NCBI GenBank assembly: GCA_950106755.1
Contig: OX467092.1
Coordinates: 7,440,001-7,504,000 of the forward strand
Origin: Climacium dendroides
Lineage: Eukaryota; Streptophyta; Bryopsida; Hypnales; Climaciaceae
Reading direction: 5' to 3'
DNA: 64,000 nt
The notes beneath the pieces are model-generated. The model saw only the letters and a program-made list of their open reading frames with translations. It searched no databases and had not been told where the DNA came from. A program made the position numbers and the translations under genes. Positions 12,527 through 24,000 of the stretch are shown one piece after another. Each line of letters begins with the position of its first letter. The stretch's first letter is position 1.

Positions 12527-13290
12527 ATGGCACCTAAAGTACATTCAAAGTGGTTGGAGCATGGTTGGTGGTTGGTAGCAAACGGTAATGAAAAACCGAT
12601 GTTATGGATAACGGAGTTTGCAATAGAAGAAGGACGATACTGGGCAGCTTTAGGATCCTCTGTTGGAGTCATTGAAAGTCTGGAAGGCACCGCAAAAGGA
12701 GGATTGACTGTGTCTGTCACCAATAGCGAAACAGTACTAGAAAAGTACAAATTGCAAAAGAAGCTCATGATGGTACCTATTCCACCAAAGGTCCTCCTCA
12801 ATCTATCACCCTTACATGGTGTGAAGACGTTGGTGAAGTTTTGGAATAGTATGCCTGATGATTTGAAAGATCGGAGAGAGGCATCTCTTCAAAAATTCAA
12901 GGAGTTGACCCCTAAGCAAGCATTTGAAGCACATGCTCGGTACATGGAGATTAGAAGTTATGAAAATCTTCGAAACAGTGGTGACGTTGTTCTCGAAGAG
13001 CGAGCTCCCCCTAGGGAACCAGAGGATACGGATCATATATACTGGGTGTTTGCAACCCCTTTGAAAGAGAATTGGACACCTCCGTTTGAACGAAACCAAA
13101 AGCGAGTTGTTGTTGAAGCGGGAATTGGAGCAAATGTGAATGAGGGGGGAGTTTCTGCAAGACAAAGTGGTCATCACCAACGTCTTCAATCTACTATACA
13201 AAATGTTGAAGTGGTGCCTTCGATGGAGACTGGAACTCATGAACATGAAGAGGCGTTAGTACAAGAAAGTACATCAGTTATGCCAATATA
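12527..13290 (+). pseudogene. N-terminal segment, unrecognised
   Basis: About 255 codons run from ATG (12527), with an acceptor-like CTTTTTGTAG just upstream. The segment is Trp-rich at the start (KWLEHGWWLVANGNEKPMLW), then has a helical region (KQAFEAHARYMEIRSYENLRN) and an acidic end. No family was recognised. Around 13280-13295 the sensible frame moves from this one to the frame of the next segment (VEMEVGEESLQANQT), so a 1- or 2-base indel is inferred there. Confidence 0.5.
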
Positions 13291-13295
13291 TAGTA

Positions 13296-13958
13296 GTGGA
13301 GATGGAGGTTGGAGAAGAGTCATTGCAAGCTAATCAAACTGCATTTCGAACCAATGCAACAACAGAGGAACAGGTTGCCATAGAACTTCAGAATCCAGTT
13401 GAAGTTGAAGCTCCAACCGCAGTCACTAAAGTTGGTTCAGCATCAAGACTTGCAAAGGTGGGTTCAGGAAGCCGAATATATAGGTCTCATGTTGTTACAC
13501 TACAAGAGAAACTGGTCCAAAATGACAGAAATCAGCCCCTCCTAATCTACAGAAATTTGACAAGTTTTAGTCAATTAGGACAAAAAATTGTCCGAATTGA
13601 CAAAAAATTGTCAATTTTCTGTAGATTAGGAGGGGCTGATTTCTGTCATTTCAAACCAGTTTCTGTCAATTCGGACAGGTTTTCTTGTAGTGTTATTGCC
13701 AATATGAATGCAAGAAGACCTAACGTTGGTCTAGGACGAGGTATTGGACGGGGACGAGGTGCTAGCAGAGGACAAAGTGCCAATAGTGGACGAAGAAGAA
13801 GGATAGAACAACAGCCTTCTATAGTAGTGGGCAATGAAGAGGAGCAACACAGACTTCGTTCTTCACGCACAAAGTCACAAGAGCAGCGAAGTATCCGCAC
13901 TCATTCTGCAGTGCAAAAACATCGACAGAGAACAACCATCCAAGGACCTCCTCCATAA
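13296..13958 (+). pseudogene. Linker segment with Gly/Arg-rich run, interrupted by MITE 1
   Basis: The frame runs through the 195-bp MITE at 13498-13692 without a stop. Without the MITE it reads …SHVVIANMNARRPNVG, then a Gly/Arg-rich run (GLGRGIGRGRGASRGQ) and a basic stretch, typical of a disordered nucleic-acid-binding linker. It ends at TAA 13956-13958, but the same frame continues sensibly (GNDGEDALEEDSSKREPKGG) into the ParB-like segment, so that TAA is likely a premature stop. Confidence 0.5.
13498..13692. mobile_element. CACTA-type MITE 1 (195 bp), TSD TTA
   Basis: It starts CACTACAAGAGAAACTGG and ends CTTGTAGTG, and is flanked by TTA on both sides (13495-13497 and 13693-13695). The interior is a long imperfect inverted repeat built from TTGACAGAAA/TTGTCAATTC phrases. 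With its TSD it adds 198 bp (66 codons) to the host frame and contains no stop in that frame. Confidence 0.9.
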
Positions 13959-14027
13959 GGCAATGATGGCGAAGATGCTCTTGAAGAAGATTCATCGAAG
14001 AGAGAACCAAAGGGGGGATGTAGAAGT

Positions 14028-15023
14028 GTGTTGGTAAGAAATATCACGAAACCACCTGTGATTTTTCCCACGAAGATTGAGTATAAGGCAGGATACATTT
14101 GGGGACATGATATGTTTTTCGATGCCAACATTGATAGCATTCACCATGTAGTAAATGCAGAGACCAACCATAGGGTGCTAATGGAATGGAGAGTGAATGA
14201 AATGTATGAGCATTTGAAGGGATTAAAAGCCGATGTAGTTAGTGCAATAACGCTTCGTCCTATTGCATATCGACATGAGATTACGAATGATGAGGGAAAA
14301 GTTCAAATGGTTGAAATTTCTTTTAGTCATGAAGGTGCTATACGGGAATTTGAAACAACATTTTCGAGGGATGGCCCTATAGATCTGTCCCTCTCAAGTA
14401 TCGAGAAGCGGACAAATTGGCTGCAGAATAATATTGTGTGGGAACTGGTTGATGGACAACATATAGTTGGTGCTTGTAAACGAGCCCAAAAAGAAAATCA
14501 AGAGCGTATTATGTCAAATGATGAGTACCTGACGCGTTTTGAGAGACGGAAAGCTAAGTTCGTGGTGTATAACAATCCACAATTCTATATTGAAGCATCA
14601 GTTAGAATAAACACAAGGGAATTTGATCGGACATTCTTTAGCACGTATTACGAGAACTTAATCAAGCTGCACGACATCTGGAAAGCATGTGGAAGCCCCA
14701 GTGTTGCAGCTAAAGTTGATGATGCGTATAGAGCGAAGGCGTTGACTATGGCAGCAAGTGAGCTGCACTTGAGCCAAGACTTACCAAATCACATGTCATT
14801 GGAGGAATTGTCAAAGAAGATGATCGACTATACACGCCATGCTTGGAATAAAGATGAAGAATCGTATGAAGCAATTCTGCAAGTATGCAAAGATTATGAA
14901 GAAGGGAAGTTATTTTTCAACAAGAAAGCAGAGGACAGGTGGAAGAAGATGGCAAGGGATCGAAATCTGGATGGAAGTATAGATGCAAATCCTAAAAGGA
15001 AAAGGATGGAGAAAATGTGGTAG
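14028..15023 (+). pseudogene. ParB-like (DGxH) segment
   Basis: The frame is open from just after the TAA at 13956 to a TAG at 15021 (about 350 codons). A ParB/sulfiredoxin-like signature appears as WELVDGQHIVGACKRA (DGQH at 14451-14462), preceded by a helix-rich region and a 'TLRPI' strand. In the ParB N-terminal family the usual form is DGxHR…A. Here Arg is replaced by Ile, so the nucleotide-binding motif is not canonical. A helical region and a basic end (KRKRMEK) follow. The frame continues past TAG 15021 and TAG 15117 into the methyltransferase-like region. The call rests on motif and order only. Confidence 0.45.
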
Positions 15024-15164
15024 AGGCCTCTTAGCAGAGTTTCTAAAGAAACATATCTACGGGTGGTCAAGCGGATGGCAACTAAGGATGTAGTCAACGG
15101 AAAACGAGGTCCACAATAGTACTATTTCAATAACGCTACTTCTACAAATCCTTCCAAAGGTACT

Positions 15165-16581
15165 GTGGCATATGTAGTAGATTGTGTGCAGAGAAAAGAT
15201 GCGGTAAGCCTCCAAATTCAATTTTTGATGGTGCAACCAGGGGATGTGAATCCGTTGTTTATGGATGATTTCTTTGCTATAGATGCCAGCAAATATGGAG
15301 ATGAACAGGGAAGGCAATTCACGTTGATGGGGAAGACATTAAATACTGATACAAAGACCTTGTGGTGTTCTCCTTTTGTGAAGACTGTTCAAATGCTTAG
15401 CAGTTTCGAGAATCTGATTCCAGCTTTCGTGAGACAACATTTTGTGGACATTAAAGCAGGTCGCAAAGGATATACAGACTATGGTCAAGATGTAGAGGAC
15501 GTATCGAATGCTCGATGGGATTGGCAAGTCGCCCTTTTCCTTGTTCAACAACAAGGGAGAGAAAGATTACTTCATGTGAGGTGTAGAGGAGGTTTTTTTG
15601 AGGACGAGTATGTGGAGTTTGGGAAACCATGTTTATGGATATTTGATTGTCGACGTTGTGGTTCAGAGGGAGTGGACGAAGAGTGGTCAATCAAAGACTA
15701 CAGCAAGGTTTTTCAGCAACTGCAGAATTGGATGTCATCAATTTTAAGATGGAATGCTGTATTTCTTTTTCCACTAGGTGTATATTTTGATGAAGAAATG
15801 AAATCAAAGATGGCGTTGCCAGAGAGTTGTCACTACTTACGAGGTTCTTGGATATTTGAACCAGAAATAGTTTCTTCATATGTGCATGATGTACGTCATG
15901 GAGGACAACGCAAATGTCGTGTGCAACTAGTAGGTGACGTTGCCATCATCATGCAGTATCCAGAAGAATCAAATCCAATGGAAAACCTTTCTAACCGCAC
16001 AGAGAAGTTGGATGTGGTGTTTCGAGACTCTTGGAATGCAGAAGTGATGCCAAGAGCAGAGGACAAGTTGGAGAGGACACCAATGGAATTGAAAAGGGTT
16101 ATGCAAATGTACTTGCCACCAAAATGGGGCCTAGTTACATTAGGCATCACAATGGCAGTACTAGGGATATTGGAGAATGGTTTTATAGGTGATGAAATTA
16201 TCATCATGGAAGGAGGAACGACATGTACGCAATTTGTTTACAACACATTGCAGTTGATGTACGGGGACAAATTGGTGATGGTAAACAGTATGAATACAGC
16301 TGCGAAGCATAGATCTTTGCAAGTGTTAAGCACAAAAGGCGAATCTACTGGTCATGTTTCTTTACAAAAGAAGAGAGGTGTACCACATGGTAGACAGCAG
16401 AGGGTATTGCAGTCGTCAAGTGATTCATCGAATGATAGAGAGAGATTGCCAAGGACCAAACATCACACGCGGAAAGGAAAGGAGACTGCAATTGATTCTG
16501 GAGCTTCATCATCAAGTGGAAGTGATAGTGATTATGAGAGAACGCATTCCAACGATTTACCAAGTGGCGGCCAAAGTTTGG
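15165..16581 (+). pseudogene. Beta-class N4/N6 DNA methyltransferase-like segment (degenerate active site)
   Basis: About 470 codons are open. Features in the order expected of beta-class amino-methyltransferases (motif IV, target region, motifs X/I): LWIFDCRRCGSEG at ~15636-15674, at the place of the DPPY/SPPF catalytic motif; then a W-x-Y-x-x-F…W helix and hydrophobic strand (NAVFLFPLGVYFDEEM); a target-recognition-like stretch; then ERTPMELKRVMQMYLPP (cf. K-P-x-x-L-x-x-R-x-I), a strand, and ENGFIGDEI at ~16173-16199 (cf. GRxFIGIEI). The D-P-P-[YFW] residues read DCRR and the F-x-G-x-G loop is reduced, so this copy should be catalytically dead. A Ser-rich disordered tail follows. The next segment is reached across MITE 2. 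Confidence 0.5.
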
Positions 16582-16800
16582 CACTACAAGAGAAAGTGTC
16601 CAAATTGACAGAAACTGGCTTGAATCAACTAGTCCGAATCAACTAGTCCTAATTGACAAAAAATTGACAAAAAACTGACAAGTTTTTGTCATTCTGGACA
16701 GAAAATTGTCCGAATTGACAAAAACTTGTCAATTTTTTGTCAATTAGGACTAATTGATTCAGGCCAATTTCTGTCAATTTGGACACTTTCTCTTGTAGTG
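16582..16800. mobile_element. CACTA-type MITE 2 (219 bp), TSD TGG
   Basis: Ends are CACTACAAGAGAAAGTGTCC and GGACACTTTCTCTTGTAGTG, flanked by TGG (16579-16581 and 16801-16803). The interior is a diverged inverted repeat of TTGACAAAAA/TTTTTGTCAA. With its TSD it adds 222 bp (74 codons), so the downstream frame is kept, although it brings its own stop in that frame. It is closely related to MITE 3. Confidence 0.92.
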
Positions 16801-17513
16801 TGGGATCGACTGGCACCAATGCGGTAAATGACGTCCATGGGGATGTAGCAGATTTGGTGGAGATGCATATAGACCCTGATTATATAGTTGCAGAAGACAC
16901 GAATGATGTGGATCATGAAGGCCTAGAAGATGTTGAAGCTGATGTGGGAGAAATTCAAGTAACACCGGCTTCACAGGAACCTATGTCAACATTGTCAACT
17001 TTTAGTGAATTACAGTCTATGAGTTTCATTCCAGATGAAGACGGGTTTTTTTACGATAAGGAGCACATACGCTATGTTCGGACCGGTAGAGAAGGGCAGT
17101 ATGTGTATGAGCGTGTAATTTCCATCTTGGAAAGTCCTATTCTATTATTGACTGTATCAAAAGGAGTGTCAACACCTGTTGCAAGTGCCATCACTACAAG
17201 AAAAAGTGTCCAAATTGACAGAAACTGGCCTAAATTAGCTAGTCCTAATTGACAAAAAATTGACAAGTTTTTGTCAATTTGGACAAAAAAATGTCCGAAT
17301 TGACAGGAAATTGTCCAAATTGACAAAAACTTGTCAAGTTTTTGTCAATTTTCTATCAATTAGGACTAGCTGATTCAGGCCAGTTTTTGTCAATTTGGAC
17401 ACTTTCTCTTGTAGTGCATGGTGGATAGGACATTGCAATACGCGTCTCCGCCCCTACTAAGTCCAATCGGTAAACCAAGTTCGAACAAGGAAACAGAAAC
17501 AGTTGGTACATGA
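16801..17513 (+). pseudogene. C-terminal acidic segment, interrupted by MITE 3
   Basis: After MITE 2 the same frame continues (…GSTGTNAVNDVHGDVADL…). It is acidic, with a short aromatic motif (DEDGFFYDKEHIRYVRTGRE). MITE 3 splits the last codons. Without it the frame reads …ASAMVDRTLQYASPP and closes at TGA 17511-17513. No domain was recognised. Confidence 0.45.
17192..17416. mobile_element. CACTA-type MITE 3 (225 bp), TSD CAT
   Basis: Ends are CACTACAAGAAAAAGTGTCC and GGACACTTTCTCTTGTAGTG, flanked by CAT (17189-17191 and 17417-17419). The interior is a palindromic run of TTGACAAAAA units. With its TSD it adds 228 bp (76 codons), again a multiple of three. Confidence 0.92.
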
Positions 17514-19404
17514 GAAGCCCAAGACATGTCACAATCATCTACATGAGTCTTGGAGACACTAGATGAAACATTGTAGTAACAAGCGAAATAGTGGTATATG
17601 TGACAATACCATTTGATATGTACAAATGTGAAGAATATATGCTCATTGGGGTAGTTTATGTAGATGTTGGAGTTTGTGGTTTTTGTTTTGTGTGAACAAT
17701 AATTGAGAAATGAGAAGGTAGTGAGCTAATACCTTCAATTTCACTTTCGTTTTCTTAATGAAGCTTCCAATGATTGTTGTGATTTGTGATTTCCATGTGA
17801 TATGAACATAAAAACAATATGAAATTTATGTGATAGCAATATGTGGTGACCTACAAAGATTAAAATAGAAAAAAAAAAGAATGCAAATGAAAAACATTAT
17901 ATTAGGACCTTATTTTTCTACAAAATATTTAACAATGCATTCCAACTGAAAATTTGTAATTGTGCATGAAGTACAATACAGGAGAACAAGAAAGTAATCT
18001 TTTTGAAAAAATAGAGGGTACCCTAGTTCTAAAAAAAACATCTTTAGTGAATAGTATTAAATACGGTGATTGCACTTGGCCAAGTGCAAGAATGTCTAAT
18101 TTGGTGTTTAAGGTGATATTAAAGAGGATCCATAGGATGATATTATAGAGGTAGCAAATCCATTGCTTCTCTTGGCTTTACACTTCTTTGCACTTCTATG
18201 ATTTTGTGCTTTTGTAAGCTTTGAGCTTTCATGATTTCAATTTTCTATTGCTACTACTAAATGATTTTGAGAAATTTATTCAATTGAAGTGATTTTGGAT
18301 TCCACAACAATTAAGTTGTTCACAAACTTTTTGAGATTTATTTTCAATTCTTCAATTTGGGTTGCCATTTTTTGTAACAATGAAGTCAAATTTCTAATGT
18401 ATTCTAATGTATGTGTATCTTTTATAGTATTTACCATTGCATATGTTTTATTCATCATTCAATGAATTTCTATTGTACATTTCAATATATGCTTACTTAT
18501 AAAAAAATTATACAAAGATTTTAGTCATTTTTATTTGAAGATTTATTGAAATTTTTGTTTTGCATTCTATCTAATACATAAAAGTTCTTATAAAATTCTA
18601 ATGATGAATGCATAGCATAGCAAGCGCCAACTGCTAGTAGTATTAAAAATTACATTTGATAGTTTGATTTTGATATTTTTTTCCTTGGTTTTGCTTTTGC
18701 TTAACCATAGATGATTTTGTATGATTTTATATTGTGTATTATAGAGTAGATGGTATAGATTCAAGTATAACAATTGGATTTTATAGATTTGTTTGGAGAT
18801 TATTTTTATATATTGTATAAAGTATATTGTATAGTATGTGCATTTATACATAATATTTAATATATTTAGTGTCTATTGCATCATATATTTAATATTATTT
18901 AAATTGATGTCATTTTATTTATTTATTCATTTTATAAAATTCTTTTGAAAATAGAATATAAGTGCAAAAAATTAATAGTGGATAAGACCACTTTTTTTTG
19001 TTAATGCATTAAGCACTTGTTACAATTTCAAAAATGGGGATAGTTGGTTGTTACAAATTTTCTGCCTACAAAGCTCATTGAGTAATACCAAATCATGTAT
19101 ATCTCATAGCCACTCGGCCCACTCATATGAATTCAATGGAAATCAAATCCAAACCATCTAATGAGATAAATACCCTCTAACAATCAACTATTTAGTTCAT
19201 GACTTGGTATTCAATGAAGGACACAATATGCATTTATATGGAAAATCACTATCACCATTGGCATTGATAATCTATAGGAGATGCTCTAATTACTTAAAAC
19301 TTCCATTTTAATGGAAATTGCAGCTAACAACTAAAGAATTGAGTTCCTCTCAATTTAAATTTACTTCAACTCTACTTTAAATTCTAGACCTAGAAATGAA
19401 CAAT
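17514..19404. other. AT-rich non-coding stretch
   Basis: No gene is supported. 18480-18960 is very AT-rich and low in complexity. Short frames here (17960-18148, 18276-18458, 18588-18851) show no domain. Confidence 0.5.
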
Positions 19405-19439
19405 ATTATTTTGGGAGGTCTCTAATCTCCCAAAATAAT
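19405..19439. repeat. 13-bp-arm hairpin
   Basis: ATTATTTTGGGAG and CTCCCAAAATAAT flank a 9-base loop. It is a perfect small inverted repeat just left of the larger foldback. Confidence 0.7.
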
Positions 19440-19452
19440 GAATATGATATTA

Positions 19453-19850
19453 AATGCAAGAATTGTGTTAAAATTCAAATTTTAAACCTCATTTAGGCAT
19501 AGTCGAACAAATTTTTTCAAAAAACTTTGAACTAACAAAAATTGAAGGATCAAACTAAGTTTCATTTCCAAAAATCCATTTGAGATTTCAAGTTTTTACT
19601 AAAAATTCATGAAAAAATTTCAAAGAAGGTTTCGAAGGGACTTTTTTTTTGACATTTACAAATACCCTCTTTGAAATTTGTTCATAACTTTTTAGTAAAG
19701 TCTTGAAATCACAAAAAAAAATTAGAAATGAAACTTAGTTTGATTTCCCACCTTCTTCTAGTTCAACGTTTTTCTTAAAAAGTTATACAACTATACTTAA
19801 ATGAGGTCCAAAATCTGAATTTTAATATAATTCCTGCATTTGCCTTGAGT
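19453..19850. repeat. ~400-bp foldback element
   Basis: The left arm (…TTAAATGCAAGAATTGTGTTAAAATT…AACCTCATTTAGGCATAG…) is repeated in reverse complement on the right (…CTATACTTAAATGAGG…AATTTTAATATAATTCCTGCATTTG). The arms are about 180 bp with moderate divergence. Both contain ATCAAACTAAGTTTCATTTC. No coding potential is seen. It is a MITE-like foldback or the remains of two inverted copies of one repeat. Confidence 0.7.
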
Positions 19851-19869
19851 ATGAGCAATTGAATTTTTA

Positions 19870-19940
19870 TTCTTTCTAATTTACATATCCCACATGGATA
19901 GTTGCACCTACCACTACCCCACTTGTATAAAGAGTGGCTC
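19870..19940 (+). repeat. Dispersed promoter-like motif (also 28400-28460 and 51750-51800)
   Basis: CATATCCCACATGGATAGTTGCACCTACCACTACCCCACTTGTATAAA (shown here only as a pattern: 'CATATCCCACATGG', then 'CCACTTGTATAAA') occurs at about 19887 and in diverged form near 28416 and 51755, always on the + strand. The closing TTGTATAAA resembles a TATA box, so these may be retroelement LTR or other TE promoters. Confidence 0.5.
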
Positions 19941-20407
19941 CTCTAGCAACACACACAATTGAGTGAGTGACTATTGAAATAAGTTACCAATAACTTTAGT
20001 AATTAGCATCAAAAGTCAATTAATGTACTTAATTTGGCAAGGCCCTTAAAAATAAGGATTAAGATGCATTAATATATCATAAACCTTGATTTTTGAACAC
20101 TTTGTTCTTGCCATCCAACATTGCAGTTCAAGGTGAGCAGCCATAGGGATCAATTTGATGCTGACATGACATCAGTAGTTGCTACATCAGATTCCAAAAG
20201 TTTAAAAAAAAAATTTGGTGTACTTGTACCACGTGACCACAGGGGTGCAGACTTGGCAACCTCTTTTAGGCCTGGATTTTTCCTAATGTATGCAAAACCA
20301 CCTCTTTTCACACACAATTCCAAATACTAACATTTGCAATTGTGTCTTATATAAAAAGATTCTCTTTCATCTAATAGACACTTTTAGGTTGCCTCATTGT
20401 TATAGGA

Positions 20408-21050
20408 TTAATCCCTAAATGCCCAAAGCACCAAACTTTGGTGTTAACAATATTTTGAAGTTAAATAAAACCTAATCAATTTTCTATTTTTAATAGTTTA
20501 TCTTTTTGAAAATTTCTTTTTTAAGTCTAGTTTTAGCATCAAAAATCCGATTTTGAAAATGATTGATTTTTCATTTTGTGCAAGGGTGTTCATTGCAAAT
20601 CTTGATTTTCTATAGTGTTGAGTGCTCTTGAAAATGAGTCTCAAATATACTAGATCTTGGAAGGAAAATCACATTAGAAATTCATTTAAAAAGTTATAGA
20701 GTAGATTTGAGAAGCCATAAATTGATTGGGTTTGTGTATGTTACGTCCCTTATCTTTCATATTCTTTTTTTGACCAACTTTTCAGATTTGACATGTGAAA
20801 AGAGGATTGAAAGACTTCAAATTACTTTTGTAGTTTTAACACCTTCATGATCAAACATTATAATCATTCAATCTATAAGTGATATTGTTGTATTTTCTTT
20901 TCCTATATGACTTCTCTAACATGTCTAATTTGAATTTGTACAATCAGAATTAAAAAAAAATTGATAAAACTTATCAAAATGTTGACTTTTTGTTTAATTT
21001 AGAGCAAATTCTTAGAAGCTCAAAAAAGGCCTTGGGCATTTGGGGGTAAA
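20408..21050. repeat. MITE-like repeat with ~20-bp terminal inverted repeats
   Basis: The left end TTAATCCCTAAATGCCCAAA and the reverse complement of the right end TTTACCCCCAAATGCCCAAG agree at 16 of 20 positions. A partial reverse-complement copy lies at about 28530-29075. Similar termini close the repeats at about 36440 and 49045. No ORF. It looks like a non-autonomous DNA element family with several copies in this window. Confidence 0.6.
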
Positions 21051-24000
21051 GACACTTACAACTTTCTTTGGCCAAGTTATTCTTGGTTGTGTTTTCATTT
21101 AATTGGTACTTGGCACTTGCTATTCAAGTTGGTACAAAAAGTCAAGCTTATTGAATCCATGGTCTGAAGATATATTGTAGATGTATTTTAAGTGGAGTGT
21201 TCTATAAGTAACCTTTCTTTCTCCTTGGATTTGTACATTTGCCAAAAGTCAAACGGCCTTGTTTAGGATTTAGATTTTCTATAATGAACAATAATTCCGT
21301 CAATAATTAGATAGTTAATAAATTCTCCCTTCTAAATAGAGGTATATAGTTTTAGTGTTACTTATTCTAGCTTATTCACATTGCACATGGAACCCAAGGT
21401 GAATAGACTCTCAATTCATGTCAATTCAATAAAAGTTAGAACTTTTCAATTTACTTGGCATAGATTGCATCATTGCAAAAAGGACAAGTGGTTTAGAAGA
21501 AATTCATTTGCTTTAGAATTTATTACATGCTCTCTATAATGCATGCACAATGTAGTATATATTCATCTTGAAGAATTAGAGACTTGTTGAATCCCTAAAA
21601 TTTTGGATAATGTGCCACATGATGCTCTTTTGTTGATTTCAATAACATCAAAAAATTGTCAATTTCAAGAAAGTTAACATAATTTTTGGGGATTTGAATC
21701 TTTATGTTGATATTGAAAATGATAATTTTTTTTTTTTTTTTGTATTGGTTGAATCAATTATGTGCATTATGAACTCTAGTCCTTTTAGAAAAAAACTAAA
21801 TTTAGAAACACATCTTGTGGCTCTAATATATAAATTAAATGCATTGTCCTATTCAACAAATATTTCAAATTTAAGGAAATTAAGATGTAACAATGGTTCA
21901 TGTTGCAACCTACACTATGTCTACAATAGCTAATGCAATTCTATGCTCTTAATTCCAAAAAAAGTATTCAAATATCCTGAGGACCAACATCATTTGCATG
22001 TTTGTCAAATTGTGAATAATTGAACATTATTATTGACATAAAAACACAAGTTGTTTTATGTGACGTCACCTAAAATCTATCGACAATTCATTTTAAATTC
22101 TATAAATGTCAACTTTGTTCAATTTTTGTGTACAACAATTTAAAATGAAGTAATACAATATGCCAAGTTACAAAACAATTTTTTTGAGTTTTAAGTAAAA
22201 ATTAACAAAATATAAAGCAATTCCAAATTATAGTGCACAAAACTAAGTTTTAGATATGACCAACTTTGAAATGATTTTAAAAGAAAATCACAACTAATTT
22301 TTTTTTTCAATCTTCCATAGTAATGTGTTATATGACACATTAGTTACTACAACTTTTAAATATTTTGATTTTGGGCTTTGCCCATTCATGTTTATGGTAT
22401 GGTTGCTTGAATGAAAAAGTTTCAATTATTGCTAGGTAGTCTATTCTAAAAGTGACTATGTTCTAAAAGCAATCATAATACAAAGGTACATTTTACTTTC
22501 TTTAGTATAGCAACAATGTACATTTTAGAACAAACTAAGTCACTTTTAGTGACCACTATATTATAACTTCAAGAATTCATAACTAGTTCCACGAAGGCCT
22601 AAAAATATGAAATGGCTTTGTTAGTTGGTTTAGATGCCAATTCCATCTTTCTTCCTAATAGAATTTATAATAATTGTTTTAAAATTGTTTCACAAGGAGT
22701 TTAGCTTTCATGAAAATTCTCCCAAAAGGCAATCAAACTCTTAAATGGTCACTTTAAGTGGAGATTTAAAGGCCAAACTAGTGATTGTGGAAATCATCTA
22801 TTTTGGTATTGTGTGAATCATTGGTTTAAAAAAATCCAACAATACTCAATGGAAGTCAAACTATTGTAGAAGACCTTCCTTCTTGATATAAAATTTGGAG
22901 GTTGAATAGCAGCATTTTTTTTTACTTTTTGAGAAAGTGCCAAGATGGTGATCATTTAAAATTTGGTGAAGCATTGTATTTCTACATTCATCCATCTTTT
23001 GGACCAAAAAACACTTTTCAATAAAATTCATGCTCTTTTTCATCAAAATTTTGCAGCTTCACCCACACTTTAAATAGAAACAGGAAATTTTTGGGAAAAA
23101 ATGATTTCTTTTTGGCGAAAAGTAGAAATTTATTTTGAAATGGTGCAATCTAGCCCCATGGTGCCAAAAAGAAGGGATGATGAACAGTTGCATTTTTGTC
23201 CCACATAGAAGGATTCTTTATCCTTTGTAGGTCAAAAAAATAGCCACAACGTTGTTTATGGGTACGGCGGTGGACAATATAAATCCACACTCCAAAGCCA
23301 CTAAGATGGGTACACCTAAAACTGCCACTTTTTGCTACTGAGCCTATTTACCATTATTTGACTGGTCAAATTTTCATATGTTCTTGCTGACAAGTGAAAG
23401 GAGATTCCAATGCACCCATCGGGGCCCTGACTTTGTGGCCCAAGTGAGAGTTGGCCTGAGCCTAGAGTTGAATGAACCAACAGCAGCCCATATCCGACAC
23501 TTTTTCCTCATCTCAGTCTCTACCATAAAAGTTATACACCAGTATTACACTTGAGTTCGGCTCCTTCTCTTGTACATTAATAAATACAAAAAGTATTTAC
23601 AATTATATGTCTTCTGACCCTGGATTGGACAAGCTTGACTTTTTTTACCCACTTGAAAACCAAGTAGCTTCCCAGTATATGGTAGTATATGGTAGTATAT
23701 GGTAGTGTGCTGTAAAATGGACCATCTCCTTCAAATGGACCATAGCTTTAGGGGCAGAATAGAGATGAGGTGATCCTTGAATGGACCACTTTAGCAATTG
23801 AATGTATTTAGGACAAATTTATTTTTCTATTGCAAGAGCCAATCATAGTCTTTGAATCTACACATCTCTTTACAAGTTGTAAGTGAACAAATTTTGGGAC
23901 AGCTACGGTCACAAATAGGTGCCTATGTCCTTAATCTTTGAAAATTTATAAGTAATTCAAAAATGCTTGGAAAAATACAAAACCACTTGAGTTAGGTTCC

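Larger units (their letters stand above)
12527..17513 (+). pseudogene. Decayed long gene: ParB-like plus DNA methyltransferase-like protein
   Basis: One reading frame can be followed from the ATG at 12527 to a TGA at 17511-17513, with one frameshift near 13280-13295, stops at 13956 (TAA), 15021 (TAG) and 15117 (TAG), and three CACTA-type MITEs. Removing each MITE with one target duplication reconnects sensible protein on both sides, so the MITEs entered a coding sequence. Order of parts: N-terminal region; a Gly/Arg-rich linker (GLGRGIGRGRGASRG); a ParB-like segment with DGQH at 14451; a beta-class N4/N6 DNA-methyltransferase-like region (15165-16300); and a Ser-rich acidic tail. Prokaryotic and phage proteins joining ParB-like and methyltransferase domains are known, whereas a plant version is not familiar to me. 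It may be a TE gene or a multicopy host gene. Confidence 0.6.

Noticed and set aside
12812..13246. Long minus-strand frame opposite the decayed gene
   Set aside because: Shadow of the + strand coding sequence, with no sensible motifs.
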